36,285 nucleotides of DNA from assembly GCF_013386765.1 (NCBI RefSeq), contig NZ_JACARE010000005.1:1-36285 (forward strand), in the 5' to 3' direction. A model generated the notes under the pieces. It had not been told where the DNA came from. It searched no databases and saw only the letters and a list, made by a program, of their open reading frames with translations. Each line of letters starts with the position of its first letter. Position 1 is the first letter of the stretch. Made by a program: the position numbers and the translations under genes. This stretch comes from Pseudomonas yamanorum (lineage in GTDB: Bacteria; Pseudomonadota; Gammaproteobacteria; Pseudomonadales; Pseudomonadaceae). Shown here piece by piece: positions 27,149-35,333 of this stretch.

Positions 27149-28323
27149 GTGCGTTCCTTGTGTCGTTGTGCGAAGACGGCTTTGCCGACGCCTTGCAGCA
27201 CCGCGTCGTTCTGCGGGGTATGTACGCGGCTGCACAACACGTCGCGGTAATGCCGTTGCAGCGGGCTATGGCGGGACAAGCCGGGATTGCCTGAGGCCTC
27301 GATGGCCAGCTCCACGGCGCGGATGGTGTTGCCGGTCACCAGGTATTTGATTTGCGCCGCATTGGCTGCCGGGGTGTGCCCGTCGGCAGCAGCGTCCAGC
27401 AGGCTGCGGTTGGCAAACAGCAGGGTGTCGATATGCCCGACGGTCTCCTGAAAGCGCGGCAAGGTCGACAGCGCGGCGCCGAGGTTGGAGGGTTTGCGCT
27501 GTTCCAGCCAGTCCACCAGCCAGTCGCGCGCTGCCTGGGCCACGGCGTCGTACACCGATGAGAGCAGCACTGACATCCACAAGAATCCGTCACCGTCGAG
27601 TTCCGCCTGGGGCGCGCTCCACGGGCTGACGCTGACCGCATGGTCCAACGGCACCAGCACGTTATCGAACACCACTTCGTGGCTGCAGGTAGCGCGCATG
27701 CCCAGGTGGTCCCAGGTGTCGATGATGCTGATGCCGGGGCTGTCCTTGGGCACCAGCCAGGCGCCTACCAGCGGGTCTTCATCGCTGCTGCGGGCCCACA
27801 CGCTGAACCAGGTCAGGCCATGGCTGCCGGTGGAGTAGATCTTGCGCCCGCTGATGCGCCAACCGGCGGAGGTACGCCGTGCGACGGTCGCAGGCAGGCC
27901 GCCACGGGCCGGGGTGCCAAGATCCGGCTCGACCCGCAGCGCATTGATCAGCGCGCCATTGCGCACGGCGTCCTCGGCGACTTGGGTGCGCAGGGCAGGC
28001 GGCCAGGTTTTGCTGTCTTGCAGGCGGGTGTGTTGCAGGTACTGCATCACCAGGATCAACGCGGTGGAGGGCTCGCCCTTGGCGATGGCGCTGATGGCCT
28101 TGCGCGCCTGGGCCAGGTTGGCGCCGCCACCGCCCAACGCCTTGGGCACGGTCAGGGCGACGAGGCCGTGCTGGTGCAGCAGCTTGAAGTTGTCGTGGGG
28201 GAAGGCGCCGCTTTCATCGTAAAGGTGTGCGGTGGCGGCGAGCTGGGCGCTGAGGGTTTCCAGCAAGGCTTCGAAATTGGCCACTTCCACGGAGCGCAGT
28301 GAGGGTTGAGAAGAAAGGCTCAT
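27145..28323 (-). CDS. Acyl-CoA dehydrogenase-like flavoprotein (DszC/SfnB-like)
   Basis: The 392-residue flavoprotein has the acyl-CoA dehydrogenase fold: an N-terminal helical domain, a middle domain with WRISGRKIYSTGS (about 177-189), and a C-terminal helical domain. Sequence style and setting point to the DszC/SfnB branch, in which the fold serves as an FMN-dependent monooxygenase or has a role in organosulfur use. A true beta-oxidation dehydrogenase is less likely, as no other fatty-acid gene is near. Neighbours are two sulfonate-type binding proteins and an LLM monooxygenase. A REPIN separates it from the upstream binding-protein gene. Confidence 0.82.
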   Translation of the reverse strand: MSLSSQPSLRSVEVANFEALLETLSAQLAATAHLYDESGAFPHDNFKLLHQHGLVALTVPKALGGGGANLAQARKAISAIAKGEPSTALILVMQYLQHTRLQDSKTWPPALRTQVAEDAVRNGALINALRVEPDLGTPARGGLPATVARRTSAGWRISGRKIYSTGSHGLTWFSVWARSSDEDPLVGAWLVPKDSPGISIIDTWDHLGMRATCSHEVVFDNVLVPLDHAVSVSPWSAPQAELDGDGFLWMSVLLSSVYDAVAQAARDWLVDWLEQRKPSNLGAALSTLPRFQETVGHIDTLLFANRSLLDAAADGHTPAANAAQIKYLVTGNTIRAVELAIEASGNPGLSRHSPLQRHYRDVLCSRVHTPQNDAVLQGVGKAVFAQRHKERT

Positions 28324-28358
28324 GGTCGGTTCACTCTGGATGGGTGTACACCGATCAA

Positions 28359-28448
28359 TGTGGGAGCTGGCTTGCCTGCGATAGCGGAGTGTCAGCCGCT
28401 GAAAATGCAATCTGATACACCGCTATCGCAGGCAAGCCAGCTCCCACA
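28359..28448. repeat. REPIN-type inverted repeat, family 3
   Basis: Perfect 29-bp inverted arms (28359-28387 and 28420-28448, core GGCTTGCCTGCGATAGCGG) lie around a 32-bp middle. It falls inside an otherwise tightly packed minus-strand gene series, so it may uncouple expression of the genes on either side. Confidence 0.92.
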
Positions 28449-28466
28449 CTGGATCGTGTTCGTCTT

Positions 28467-29471
28467 CTAAATGGGCAGCAGCTTGAACTGCCGATCCCAC
28501 AACGGGCTGACATCCAGCCGCTCGCTCAACACCCCGGCGTTGAAGAACAAATCCGCCACTTCCTGCTGCGAAGCGATGGCCTGGTCGTTCACCTCGATCA
28601 CGCTGTAGGGCTGGCTGCGGTTGTTGTACACGTCGAGGAACACCGCTTTGTCCACCCCCAGCAACTTCGCCGATTTCTCGGCCCAGGGCTCGGGGTTGTT
28701 GTTCATCCATTCCAGGGTGCGCGCCTGGCGCTGCAGGTAATCCTGGATCGCCTGCTTGCGCAGCGGGTCTTCCAGGGCCGCGGGGCGGGCGCCGATCAGG
28801 TAGTTGCCGGAGAGGTAGCCGAGGGCGGTTTTCAATACCCGGGCGCCGCTGCGGAATTTCGCCAGCTGGATAAACACCCCGTAGATCACCCACGCGTCCA
28901 GCTGGCCGCTCTGGAACGCACTGAAACCATCCTGCGGCGTGAGCGCCACGGGGGTGATGTCGTTGAACGTCAGCCCTTGCTCCTTCAACGCCTTGATCAA
29001 AAAGTAGTGGGACGTGGTGGAGCGCACATAGCCCACGCGCTTGCCTTTGAGCTGGGCGATGGATTCAATTTTCGAATCCTTGGGAATCAGGATCACCTGG
29101 TTGTTCACGTCGCCTTGCAGCACCGCGATCAGCTTCGGTTCGCGGTGGCTCTGGATCGAAAAGATCGGCGGGATCTCACTCATGCCGCCAATGTCGAGGC
29201 TGCCCGAGGCCAGCGCTTCGACGATCAGGTTGCCGCCGGCAAACTCGGCGTAGTCGACCTTGTAGGGGGTGTTGGAAGTGCCGGCATCGTCGGTGAAGTA
29301 CGAGTCCTGGCCACGGTAGGTGGCGACGGCAAGGGTCAGGTCCGAGAGCTTCGCAGTGCCTGCGAAAGCCCGTGGCACCAGCGAGGCAAGCCCCAGCGCA
29401 CCAAGGGCAATCGAACTGGCACCCAGGAAGCCGCGACGATTGAACTGTCCCTGTTTGATCGTGTTCGTCAT
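28467..29471 (-). CDS. ABC-type periplasmic binding protein (sulfonate/taurine-like), Tat-type signal
   Basis: The 334-residue protein has a signal with adjacent arginines (NRRGFLGASS, Arg12-Arg13), suggesting Tat export. The mature part is a type-2 periplasmic binding fold of the SsuA/TauA/nitrate-binding family (DIGGMSEIPPIFS, DAWVIYGVFIQLA). It would bind a small sulfonate or related compound. No permease or ATPase gene is next to it. It lies 13 bp after the LLM monooxygenase, so the two are in one transcript. The open frame upstream to 29744 lies inside the monooxygenase gene and is ignored. Confidence 0.88.
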   Translation of the reverse strand: MTNTIKQGQFNRRGFLGASSIALGALGLASLVPRAFAGTAKLSDLTLAVATYRGQDSYFTDDAGTSNTPYKVDYAEFAGGNLIVEALASGSLDIGGMSEIPPIFSIQSHREPKLIAVLQGDVNNQVILIPKDSKIESIAQLKGKRVGYVRSTTSHYFLIKALKEQGLTFNDITPVALTPQDGFSAFQSGQLDAWVIYGVFIQLAKFRSGARVLKTALGYLSGNYLIGARPAALEDPLRKQAIQDYLQRQARTLEWMNNNPEPWAEKSAKLLGVDKAVFLDVYNNRSQPYSVIEVNDQAIASQQEVADLFFNAGVLSERLDVSPLWDRQFKLLPI

Positions 29472-29484
29472 GGTCGGGTCCTGG

Positions 29485-30828
29485 TCAGATGGCAATCTGT
29501 GTTGGCTGCGATTCAAGGGCCGCGCTGTAGCGGTTGGACGGCACCTCCAGGCCAAGGTTGTCCCGCAGGGTGACGCCGCTGTATTCGCTGCGGAACAGGC
29601 CGCGCTGTTGCAGCACCGGCACCACCAGCTCGGTGAAGTACTGAAGGCCGTCCGGCAGCAGTGAATTGATGATGAACCCGTCGGCCGCGCCGGCTTCGAA
29701 CCAGGTCTGGATCGCGTCGGCGACCTGCTCAGGCGTGCCGACAAAATCGCGCTTGGGCCGGGAAAAACGCAGGGCCACTTCCCGCAGCGTCAGGCCCTCG
29801 TCGCGGGCCAGTTGCTTGATGCGGTCGGAGCCGCCTTTCTGGCTGTTGGAGCCCAGGTCGCCCAGTTCCGGGAAGGGCTCGTCCAACGGGTACTTACTGA
29901 AATCGTGGTCATTGAACGGGCGGCCCAGGGCGACGATCGCATCTTCGACGGTCACCAGTTCCACCGCTTGTTGATAGCGACGTTCCACCTCGGCCTCATC
30001 GCGGCCAACAATCGGGCGGATGCCCGGCAGGATCGACAACTGATCGGCATCCCGACCAAAACGGCGGGCGCGTTGTTTCAAGTCCTGGGCGTAGGCTTTG
30101 GCTTCGTCGAAGGTCTCGGCGTGCACGAAAATCGCGTCGCTGTTCTCGGCGGCAAAATTGCGCCCGTCCTCGGAGGTGCCCGCCTGGAAAATCACCGGTT
30201 GGCCCTGGCGCGAGCGGGCGATATTCAGCGGGCCCTTGACCGAGAAAAACTCGCCCTTGTGCTCCAGCGCGTGCAGCTTGCCGGGGGTGAAGAACTCGCC
30301 GCTCTGCTTGTTGTAGGCGAAGGCATCGTCTTCCCAGGAATCCCACAGGCCCTTGACCACATTCACGTGCTCCTTGGCGATGCGGTAGCGCACGGCATGG
30401 GGCGGGTGCTCGGCCTTGCCGAAGTTGTCGGCGGTGCCGCTGAGCCACGAGGTGACCACGTTCCAGCCGGCGCGCCCGCCGCTGATGTGGTCCAGGGAGG
30501 CGAACTGGCGCGCCACCTGGAACGGCTCGGTGTAGCTCACGGTGACGGTCGCCACCAGGCCGATGTTCGAGGTCAAGGCCGCCAGGGCGGAAAGGATGGT
30601 CAGCGGCTCAAAGCGGTTGAGGTAGTGCGGGCTGGATTTCTCATGGATATGCAGGCTGTCGGCGATGAACACGAAATCGAATTTCGCGCCTTCGGCCAGT
30701 TGCGTCTGGTGCTTGTAGAACCCGAAGTTGACGCTGGCATTGGGTTGCGCCTGCGGGTGGCGCCATTCGCCCCAGCCGTGACCGACGCCGTGCACCATGG
30801 CACCGAGTTTCAGTTGGCGTTTGCTCAT
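29485..30828 (-). CDS. FMN-dependent LLM-class monooxygenase (NtaA/DszA-like)
   Basis: The 447-residue protein of the bacterial luciferase-like family, NtaA/SnaA/DszA/SoxA branch. Diagnostic stretches are [12 protein letters not shown] (about 50-61), the [12 protein letters not shown] motif near 117-128 and [14 protein letters not shown]. These enzymes use reduced FMN and O2, need a separate flavin reductase, and cleave C-S or C-N bonds, for example in sulfones, sulfonates or nitrilotriacetate. No reductase gene is in this window. Binding-protein genes flank it at 13 bp on each side. This points to desulfonation of an imported sulfur compound as the likely role. Confidence 0.9.
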   Translation of the reverse strand: MSKRQLKLGAMVHGVGHGWGEWRHPQAQPNASVNFGFYKHQTQLAEGAKFDFVFIADSLHIHEKSSPHYLNRFEPLTILSALAALTSNIGLVATVTVSYTEPFQVARQFASLDHISGGRAGWNVVTSWLSGTADNFGKAEHPPHAVRYRIAKEHVNVVKGLWDSWEDDAFAYNKQSGEFFTPGKLHALEHKGEFFSVKGPLNIARSRQGQPVIFQAGTSEDGRNFAAENSDAIFVHAETFDEAKAYAQDLKQRARRFGRDADQLSILPGIRPIVGRDEAEVERRYQQAVELVTVEDAIVALGRPFNDHDFSKYPLDEPFPELGDLGSNSQKGGSDRIKQLARDEGLTLREVALRFSRPKRDFVGTPEQVADAIQTWFEAGAADGFIINSLLPDGLQYFTELVVPVLQQRGLFRSEYSGVTLRDNLGLEVPSNRYSAALESQPTQIAI

Positions 30829-30841
30829 GATCGATCTCCTG

Positions 30842-31798
30842 TTAGCGGGAAGCTTGGGTAAGGGGGGCGCGCTTGGCGTTGAAGCTCTTGTCGAAGCCTG
30901 GGGAGACGTCGATGTGTCGGGTCAGCAGGCCTTCTTCCTGGTAGATGTCGGCGGTGGTTTGCAGGCCGCTGATCACCGAGTCGTCAATCGCCACCGGCTG
31001 CATATGGGTGGCGTTGGCCACGGCCACATGCACCTCCAGCGGCAGGCCGGTGATTTTCGCCATGGCTGCGGCGAACTCCTGCGGGTGGTCATTGCTCCAG
31101 CGGTAGGCGCGGTCGACCCGGGCGACGAAGTCATCCAGTTGCACGCGCTTGTCGGCGATCGCCTGGCTGGTGGCGGCGAGGTACAGATGATTGCTCAGCA
31201 GGTTGTTGCCGCTGGCGAGCACCCTGGCCTGGCTTTGGGAGGTGACCACCGTGGTGTAGGGGTCCCACGTCGACCAGGCATCGGCGGTGCCGTTATCCAG
31301 TACCAGGCGGGACTCGCTGGGCAGCAGGAAGATGAACTGCACGTCGCGGGTGGAAAGGCCGGCGCTGCGCAGCGCCTTGATCGCCAGGAAATGCCCGATG
31401 GAGCCGCGGGTGGTGACGATGCGCTTGCCTTTGAGGTCGGCGACGCTGTTGATCGGCGAATCTTTGGGCACGATGATCGCAGTGGTGTTGCGGCCTTCGG
31501 CGTGGATGATGCTCACCACCTTCAGCGGCGCACCGGCACCGAGGGCGAATACATAGGGCGCATCGCCCAGGGCACCGATGTCCACGGCGCCGGCGTTGAG
31601 GGCTTCGCCCAACGGCGCGGCGGCGGGGAACTCGGACCACTGGATTTCGTAGGGCACACTTTTGGTTTCGCCGGCGACTTCCAGCAGGGCCTTGATGGTG
31701 GATTTCTGGTTGGCCACCCGCAGGGGTTGCAGGTCGGCGGCCTGGCAGGTCGCGCCCAGGGTGAGGGCGGCCAGTAAAAGGGCAAGGGTCAAGCGCAT
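30842..31798 (-). CDS. ABC-type periplasmic binding protein (sulfonate-like), Sec signal
   Basis: The 318-residue protein begins with a Sec signal (1-21, [16 protein letters not shown]). A type-2 periplasmic binding fold follows ([37 protein letters not shown]), closest in style to SsuA-type aliphatic sulfonate binders. It differs clearly from the other binding protein at 28467, so the two probably have different ligands. It lies 13 bp upstream of the LLM monooxygenase and 102 bp after the rhodanese gene. As with its partner, no permease or ATPase gene is close. Confidence 0.9.
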   Translation of the reverse strand: MRLTLALLLAALTLGATCQAADLQPLRVANQKSTIKALLEVAGETKSVPYEIQWSEFPAAAPLGEALNAGAVDIGALGDAPYVFALGAGAPLKVVSIIHAEGRNTTAIIVPKDSPINSVADLKGKRIVTTRGSIGHFLAIKALRSAGLSTRDVQFIFLLPSESRLVLDNGTADAWSTWDPYTTVVTSQSQARVLASGNNLLSNHLYLAATSQAIADKRVQLDDFVARVDRAYRWSNDHPQEFAAAMAKITGLPLEVHVAVANATHMQPVAIDDSVISGLQTTADIYQEEGLLTRHIDVSPGFDKSFNAKRAPLTQASR

Positions 31799-31870
31799 CA
31801 GGCGGGCTCCAGGCTAAGTCTTGGGTTCAGTCGCCTCCGCCTGGAGAAGGGGTCGGCCGGTCGTGGGAAA

Positions 31871-31892
31871 CGGGGCGAGCGGGCTCGCCCCG
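31871..31892 (-). terminator. Hairpin between rhodanese and binding-protein genes
   Basis: A GC-rich stem of about 10 bp (CGGGGCGAGC with GCTCGCCCCG) starts 8 bp after the rhodanese stop and is followed by TTT on the minus strand. It could be a weak terminator or attenuator that lowers expression of the downstream genes. Confidence 0.5.
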
Positions 31893-31900
31893 GGCAGTGT

Positions 31901-33481
31901 TCAGATCACGTAGAAACCGTGGGTACCGTCGCGGGCCAACTGGTCCACCAGGCCAAATTCCCAATCCAGGTAGGCCTGCATGGCTTCCCTCGGGTTGTCG
32001 GTGCCTTCGTACGGGCGGCGGTAGCGGTCGATGCGCGGCGAGGCGAGGCGGGTTTCGCCTTCTTCCAGGGGCAGTTGCGCGGCGATCCAGCTGGCGGTGC
32101 CGTCCTGCAGCAGGAACACGGGCTTGCCGGTCAGCGCTTCGACTTCGGCGACGGCCAGGCGCGCCAGTTGGCTGCTGCCGCAGGTCAGCACGTAGCGCTC
32201 GGCGGCGGGTACCTTGCGCAAGGCCTCTGGTAGTTGCGCGCGCAATGCCCACCATGCACCGGGAATGTGGCGCTTGACGTAGTTGGCGCTGGCGGTGAAA
32301 TCCAGTACTGCGGTGTCGCCATGAGCCTGCCATTCGGCGAGGGTATGCGGGCTGATCAGCTCGGCCTGTTGCGGTGCCGGGACCGGGGCAACCCAGTTGC
32401 CCGTTGCACTGAAGTGCTCAGGCTGCAGGCCATCCAGCACATACACTTCCCAGCCCAGTTGCGCGAGCCAGGACGCCGACATGTTGGCCCGCACGCCGTC
32501 GTCATCTGCCAGCACCAGCCGGGCGCCACGGACGCTGGCGACGTGATCGGTTTCCTGCACCAGTTGGCCACCGGGTGTCGAGCGCGCGCCGGGCAGGTGG
32601 CCGGCTTCGAATTCTTCCGGGGTGCGAACGTCGAACAGGTAAGTGGTACGGGCGGCTTCCTGCTGCCAGCGGTGCAGGTCGGCGAGGGTGGCGCGGCCTG
32701 CGCGGGCCTTGTCGGCAACGTGGCGGGCGTCCTTGGCGGCGATCTGGCGGTGTGCTTCGGACGTCGGCGCAAAGCGGCGAGCCTGCCCGTGTTGCAGCTT
32801 TTGCCCGGCGAGGGTCCAGCCGATGGTGCCGTTGCGCAGGGCCGACACCGGGTTGGCGATGCCCGCATTGATCAGTGACTGGGTGCCGATGATGCTGCGG
32901 GTACGCCCGGCGCAATTGACGATGATGCGGGTGGCCGGGTCCGGCGCCAGTTCACGGGCGCGCAGCACCAGTTCGGCCCCGGGCACGCTGATGCCGGTGG
33001 GAATGCTCATGGTCTGGTATTCATCGAAGCGGCGGGCGTCGAGCACCACCACGTCGGCGTTGCTGTCGAGCAAGGCCTGGACTTCTTCCGCCGCAAGAGA
33101 CGGTGTGTGGCGCTGGCTTTCCACCAGTTCGCCAAAGGATTTACTCGGCACGTTGACGTCGATAAACAGCTCGCCACCGGCGTTGCGCCAACCGTCCAGG
33201 CCGCCTTCCAGCAAGCTCACCTGGGTGTAGCCGAGCGCCTGCAAGCGCTGGGCGGCGATCTGCGCCAGGCCTTCGCCGTTGTCGTAGACGGTGACGTGGG
33301 TGTCCCGGCGCGGGATGCGCGAGTACACCTCCAGTTCCAGTTTCGACAGCGGGATATTCGCGGCGAACAGGGGGTGGGATTCGGCGAAAGGCGCTTCCTC
33401 GCGCACATCCACGAGGGCGACTTCTTCACGGTCCAACAGGGCCTGGCGAATCTGGGCGAAGGTGCGGTTCGATACAGTCAT
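31901..33481 (-). CDS. Four-domain rhodanese (sulfurtransferase)
   Basis: The 526-residue cytoplasmic protein consists of four rhodanese domains (about 1-105, 125-230, 265-365 and 375-475). Domains 2 and 4 keep the active-site cysteine (Cys190 in VNCAGRTRS, Cys434 in LTCGSSQLA). In domains 1 and 3 the equivalent loop has Asp (VYDNGEG near 67, LADDDGV near 326). So two catalytic and two inactive domains alternate. It should transfer sulfane sulfur, for instance from thiosulfate or a persulfide, and fits with oxidation of a thiol by the dioxygenase whose gene overlaps its start by 4 bp. I recall the same gene pair in P. aeruginosa beside the 3-mercaptopropionate dioxygenase gene. Confidence 0.9.
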   Translation of the reverse strand: MTVSNRTFAQIRQALLDREEVALVDVREEAPFAESHPLFAANIPLSKLELEVYSRIPRRDTHVTVYDNGEGLAQIAAQRLQALGYTQVSLLEGGLDGWRNAGGELFIDVNVPSKSFGELVESQRHTPSLAAEEVQALLDSNADVVVLDARRFDEYQTMSIPTGISVPGAELVLRARELAPDPATRIIVNCAGRTRSIIGTQSLINAGIANPVSALRNGTIGWTLAGQKLQHGQARRFAPTSEAHRQIAAKDARHVADKARAGRATLADLHRWQQEAARTTYLFDVRTPEEFEAGHLPGARSTPGGQLVQETDHVASVRGARLVLADDDGVRANMSASWLAQLGWEVYVLDGLQPEHFSATGNWVAPVPAPQQAELISPHTLAEWQAHGDTAVLDFTASANYVKRHIPGAWWALRAQLPEALRKVPAAERYVLTCGSSQLARLAVAEVEALTGKPVFLLQDGTASWIAAQLPLEEGETRLASPRIDRYRRPYEGTDNPREAMQAYLDWEFGLVDQLARDGTHGFYVI

Positions 33482-34101
33482 GGGGCAGGGCTCTCTTTGG
33501 ACAAGGCGTCTTTGGACAAATCCCAGATGTTCGGGAGAAAGGCGTTGGAATAACCGGAGATGAACAGTTTCTCGCTGCCGTCCGGCTGGTACACGGCGCG
33601 GCGCACGGCACCGATATTGGCGCCGTAAACATGAATGCTGACGGACACCTGGTCGCTGAAGGCATTGCTGACTTGATGGATGTCACCGATCTTCGGCGAC
33701 ACGGCTTCCACCTGGCCGGGTTCCAGCTGGATACGCTTGCCGTCAGGGATCAGTGCCCCCTCGGCGTTACGCTCGAAGCCCTGGGAATACTCGGAACCCC
33801 GCAGCATGCCGATCAGCCCCCACACCCGATGGTCATGGATCGGCGTGGTCTGCCCCGGCCCCCACACAAAGCTGACGATGCTGAAGCGCTGGCGCGAATC
33901 GGCGTGCAGCAGGAATTGCTGATAACGCTCGGGGTTGGGTTGGGCAAACTCGTCCGGCAGCCAGTCGTCATGGCTCACCAGTTGCGCCAGCAGCTTGCCG
34001 CCACGGTGCAGCAGGTCGCCTTCGCGAGGGTTGCCGTCGATCAATTCCGCCAGGGCGCCAATGAATGCTCTGAGTCTCTCCGGGTGTCGGGCCTGGGTCA
34101 T
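33478..34101 (-). CDS. Gln-type thiol dioxygenase (3-mercaptopropionate/cysteine dioxygenase family)
   Basis: The 207-residue cupin-fold iron enzyme has ligands His89, His91 (TPIHDHRVWG) and His142 (GDIHQVSNAF), with His157 in SIHVYG. The RYQQFLL segment carries Gln61 and Gln62, where cysteine dioxygenases of animals have Arg. This marks the Gln-type group, whose P. aeruginosa member was characterised as a 3-mercaptopropionate dioxygenase. The product would be a sulfinate. It is the first gene of the minus-strand sulfur cluster, overlapping the rhodanese start by 4 bp. It is divergent from the LysR at 34321. Confidence 0.9.
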   Translation of the reverse strand: MTQARHPERLRAFIGALAELIDGNPREGDLLHRGGKLLAQLVSHDDWLPDEFAQPNPERYQQFLLHADSRQRFSIVSFVWGPGQTTPIHDHRVWGLIGMLRGSEYSQGFERNAEGALIPDGKRIQLEPGQVEAVSPKIGDIHQVSNAFSDQVSVSIHVYGANIGAVRRAVYQPDGSEKLFISGYSNAFLPNIWDLSKDALSKESPAP

Positions 34102-34143
34102 GACAATTCCATCGTGGGTGGTTCGTGGTGATGGGTTTATCTA

Positions 34144-34169
34144 AGCATAATGTTTATAGTTAATATGCT
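34144..34169. promoter_or_regulatory. Candidate operator in the dioxygenase/LysR gap
   Basis: AGCATA and TATGCT form an inverted repeat separated by 14 bp in the AT-rich divergent gap, about 45-70 bp before the dioxygenase ATG. Size and place suit a LysR site. The surrounding TATAGTTAATAT could also contain promoter elements. Confidence 0.4.
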
Positions 34170-34320
34170 ATTTTTTAATGATTAGGTTATAGCTGAAAGT
34201 AATTTAGAACCGGTTTGAATAGCGTTAGACGTTATCGATCCGCCCGTGGGCTATCCAGCCATCGGGATTGGAACTATGCTTTTCACACATCTTAATGACT
34301 GTTCTCTATGTGCGGCCCAA

Positions 34321-35226
34321 ATGAAAATTGACGATATCGATGCCTTTGTCGAAGTGATTCGTTGCCAGTCCATCAGCCATGCCGCCGAGTCGTTGCAACT
34401 GACCCAGCCGGCCATCACCCGTCGCGTGCAGAACTTCGAGCAGGCGTTGGGGGTGGAGTTGTTCGACCGCAACACCAAGCCGCTCAAGCCTACTTTGATC
34501 GGTACGCGGGTGTATGAACAGTGCCGTTCGATCCTTCGGGAAATGGACGCCCTGCGCGAACTGGTGGCCACCGACGCACCGCCCACCGGCTTGCTGCGCC
34601 TGGGCGTGCCGCAAACCATCGGCGACGTGGTGCTGCTGGATGCCCTCAAGCACCTGCGCAACGAATACCCCGAGCTGCGGGCCCAGGTGGCTACCGGCTG
34701 GGGCAGCCAACTGGTGGGCAAGATCGAGCGCGGCGAACTGGACGCGGCGGCGGCGTTGTTCCCGGCGGGCAAGATCTTCCCGGACAACATCGTCGGCGAG
34801 TCCATCGGCAAGATGGAACTGGTGGTGGTGTGTGCCAAGGCCCAACTGCCGAAGAAGCCCTGCAAGCTGGCCGATGTGTACCAGAGCGGCTGGATCCTGA
34901 ACCCGGATGGCTGCGGTTTCCGCGCCGGGTTGCAACGCACCTTGTCGGACCAGGGCCTGGCGTTGCGGGTCAACCTGGAGACCTTCGGCACCGAGCTGCA
35001 ACTGGGCCTGGTGGCAGATGGCCTGGGCCTTGGCCTGGTGCCACGGCCGTTGCTGGAACGCAGTGCCCATCGCGATCAGTTGGCGGCCATGCCGCTGAAG
35101 GATTTCAAGCCGGTGATGGACCTGTGGCTGATCTACCCGCACTTCCTCGGCAACCTGCAAGGGCCGGTGGATGCGTTTGGCGAGTTGGTGGCGGCGTCGT
35201 TGCACAAGATCCGGAATGCGGCGTGA
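34321..35226 (+). CDS. LysR-family regulator, likely controller of the sulfur cluster
   Basis: The 301-residue regulator has its helix-turn-helix at about 4-62 (SISHAAESLQLTQPAITRRVQNFEQALG) and an effector domain with DGLGLGLVPRPLLE. It is divergent from the thiol dioxygenase across an AT-rich gap of about 220 bp that contains a candidate operator, so control of the sulfur genes is likely. The open frame reaches 34246, with no clear ribosome site for any start. The ATG at 34321 gives the usual LysR N-terminus MKIDDIDAFVEV. Confidence 0.88.
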   Translation: MKIDDIDAFVEVIRCQSISHAAESLQLTQPAITRRVQNFEQALGVELFDRNTKPLKPTLIGTRVYEQCRSILREMDALRELVATDAPPTGLLRLGVPQTIGDVVLLDALKHLRNEYPELRAQVATGWGSQLVGKIERGELDAAAALFPAGKIFPDNIVGESIGKMELVVVCAKAQLPKKPCKLADVYQSGWILNPDGCGFRAGLQRTLSDQGLALRVNLETFGTELQLGLVADGLGLGLVPRPLLERSAHRDQLAAMPLKDFKPVMDLWLIYPHFLGNLQGPVDAFGELVAASLHKIRNAA

Positions 35227-35232
35227 TATGAA

Positions 35233-35280
35233 AAAAAATAATAATTAGCTTAGATTAAAATGTGCTTTTTATTATTTTTT
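35233..35280. repeat. AT-only inverted repeat after the LysR gene
   Basis: AAAAAATAATAA (35233-35244) and TTATTATTTTTT (35269-35280) are perfect 12-bp inverted copies in a region that is almost all A and T. It may act as a terminator, an UP-element-like sequence or a bend upstream of the aldolase promoter. Confidence 0.4.
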
Positions 35281-35295
35281 GGCATCCCCTAGGCT
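35280..35295 (+). promoter_or_regulatory. Sigma54-like -24/-12 promoter
   Basis: TGGCAT, then spacer, then GCT gives GG-N10-GC spacing. The -24 half is near consensus (TGGCA), while the -12 half reads AGGCT instead of TTGCT. It lies 38 bp before the aldolase ATG, which leaves a normal leader. Moderate match only. Confidence 0.35.
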
Positions 35296-35333
35296 TGTCT
35301 GGAAGTCCTTAAGGCCATCCAGGAAGTTTTGCC

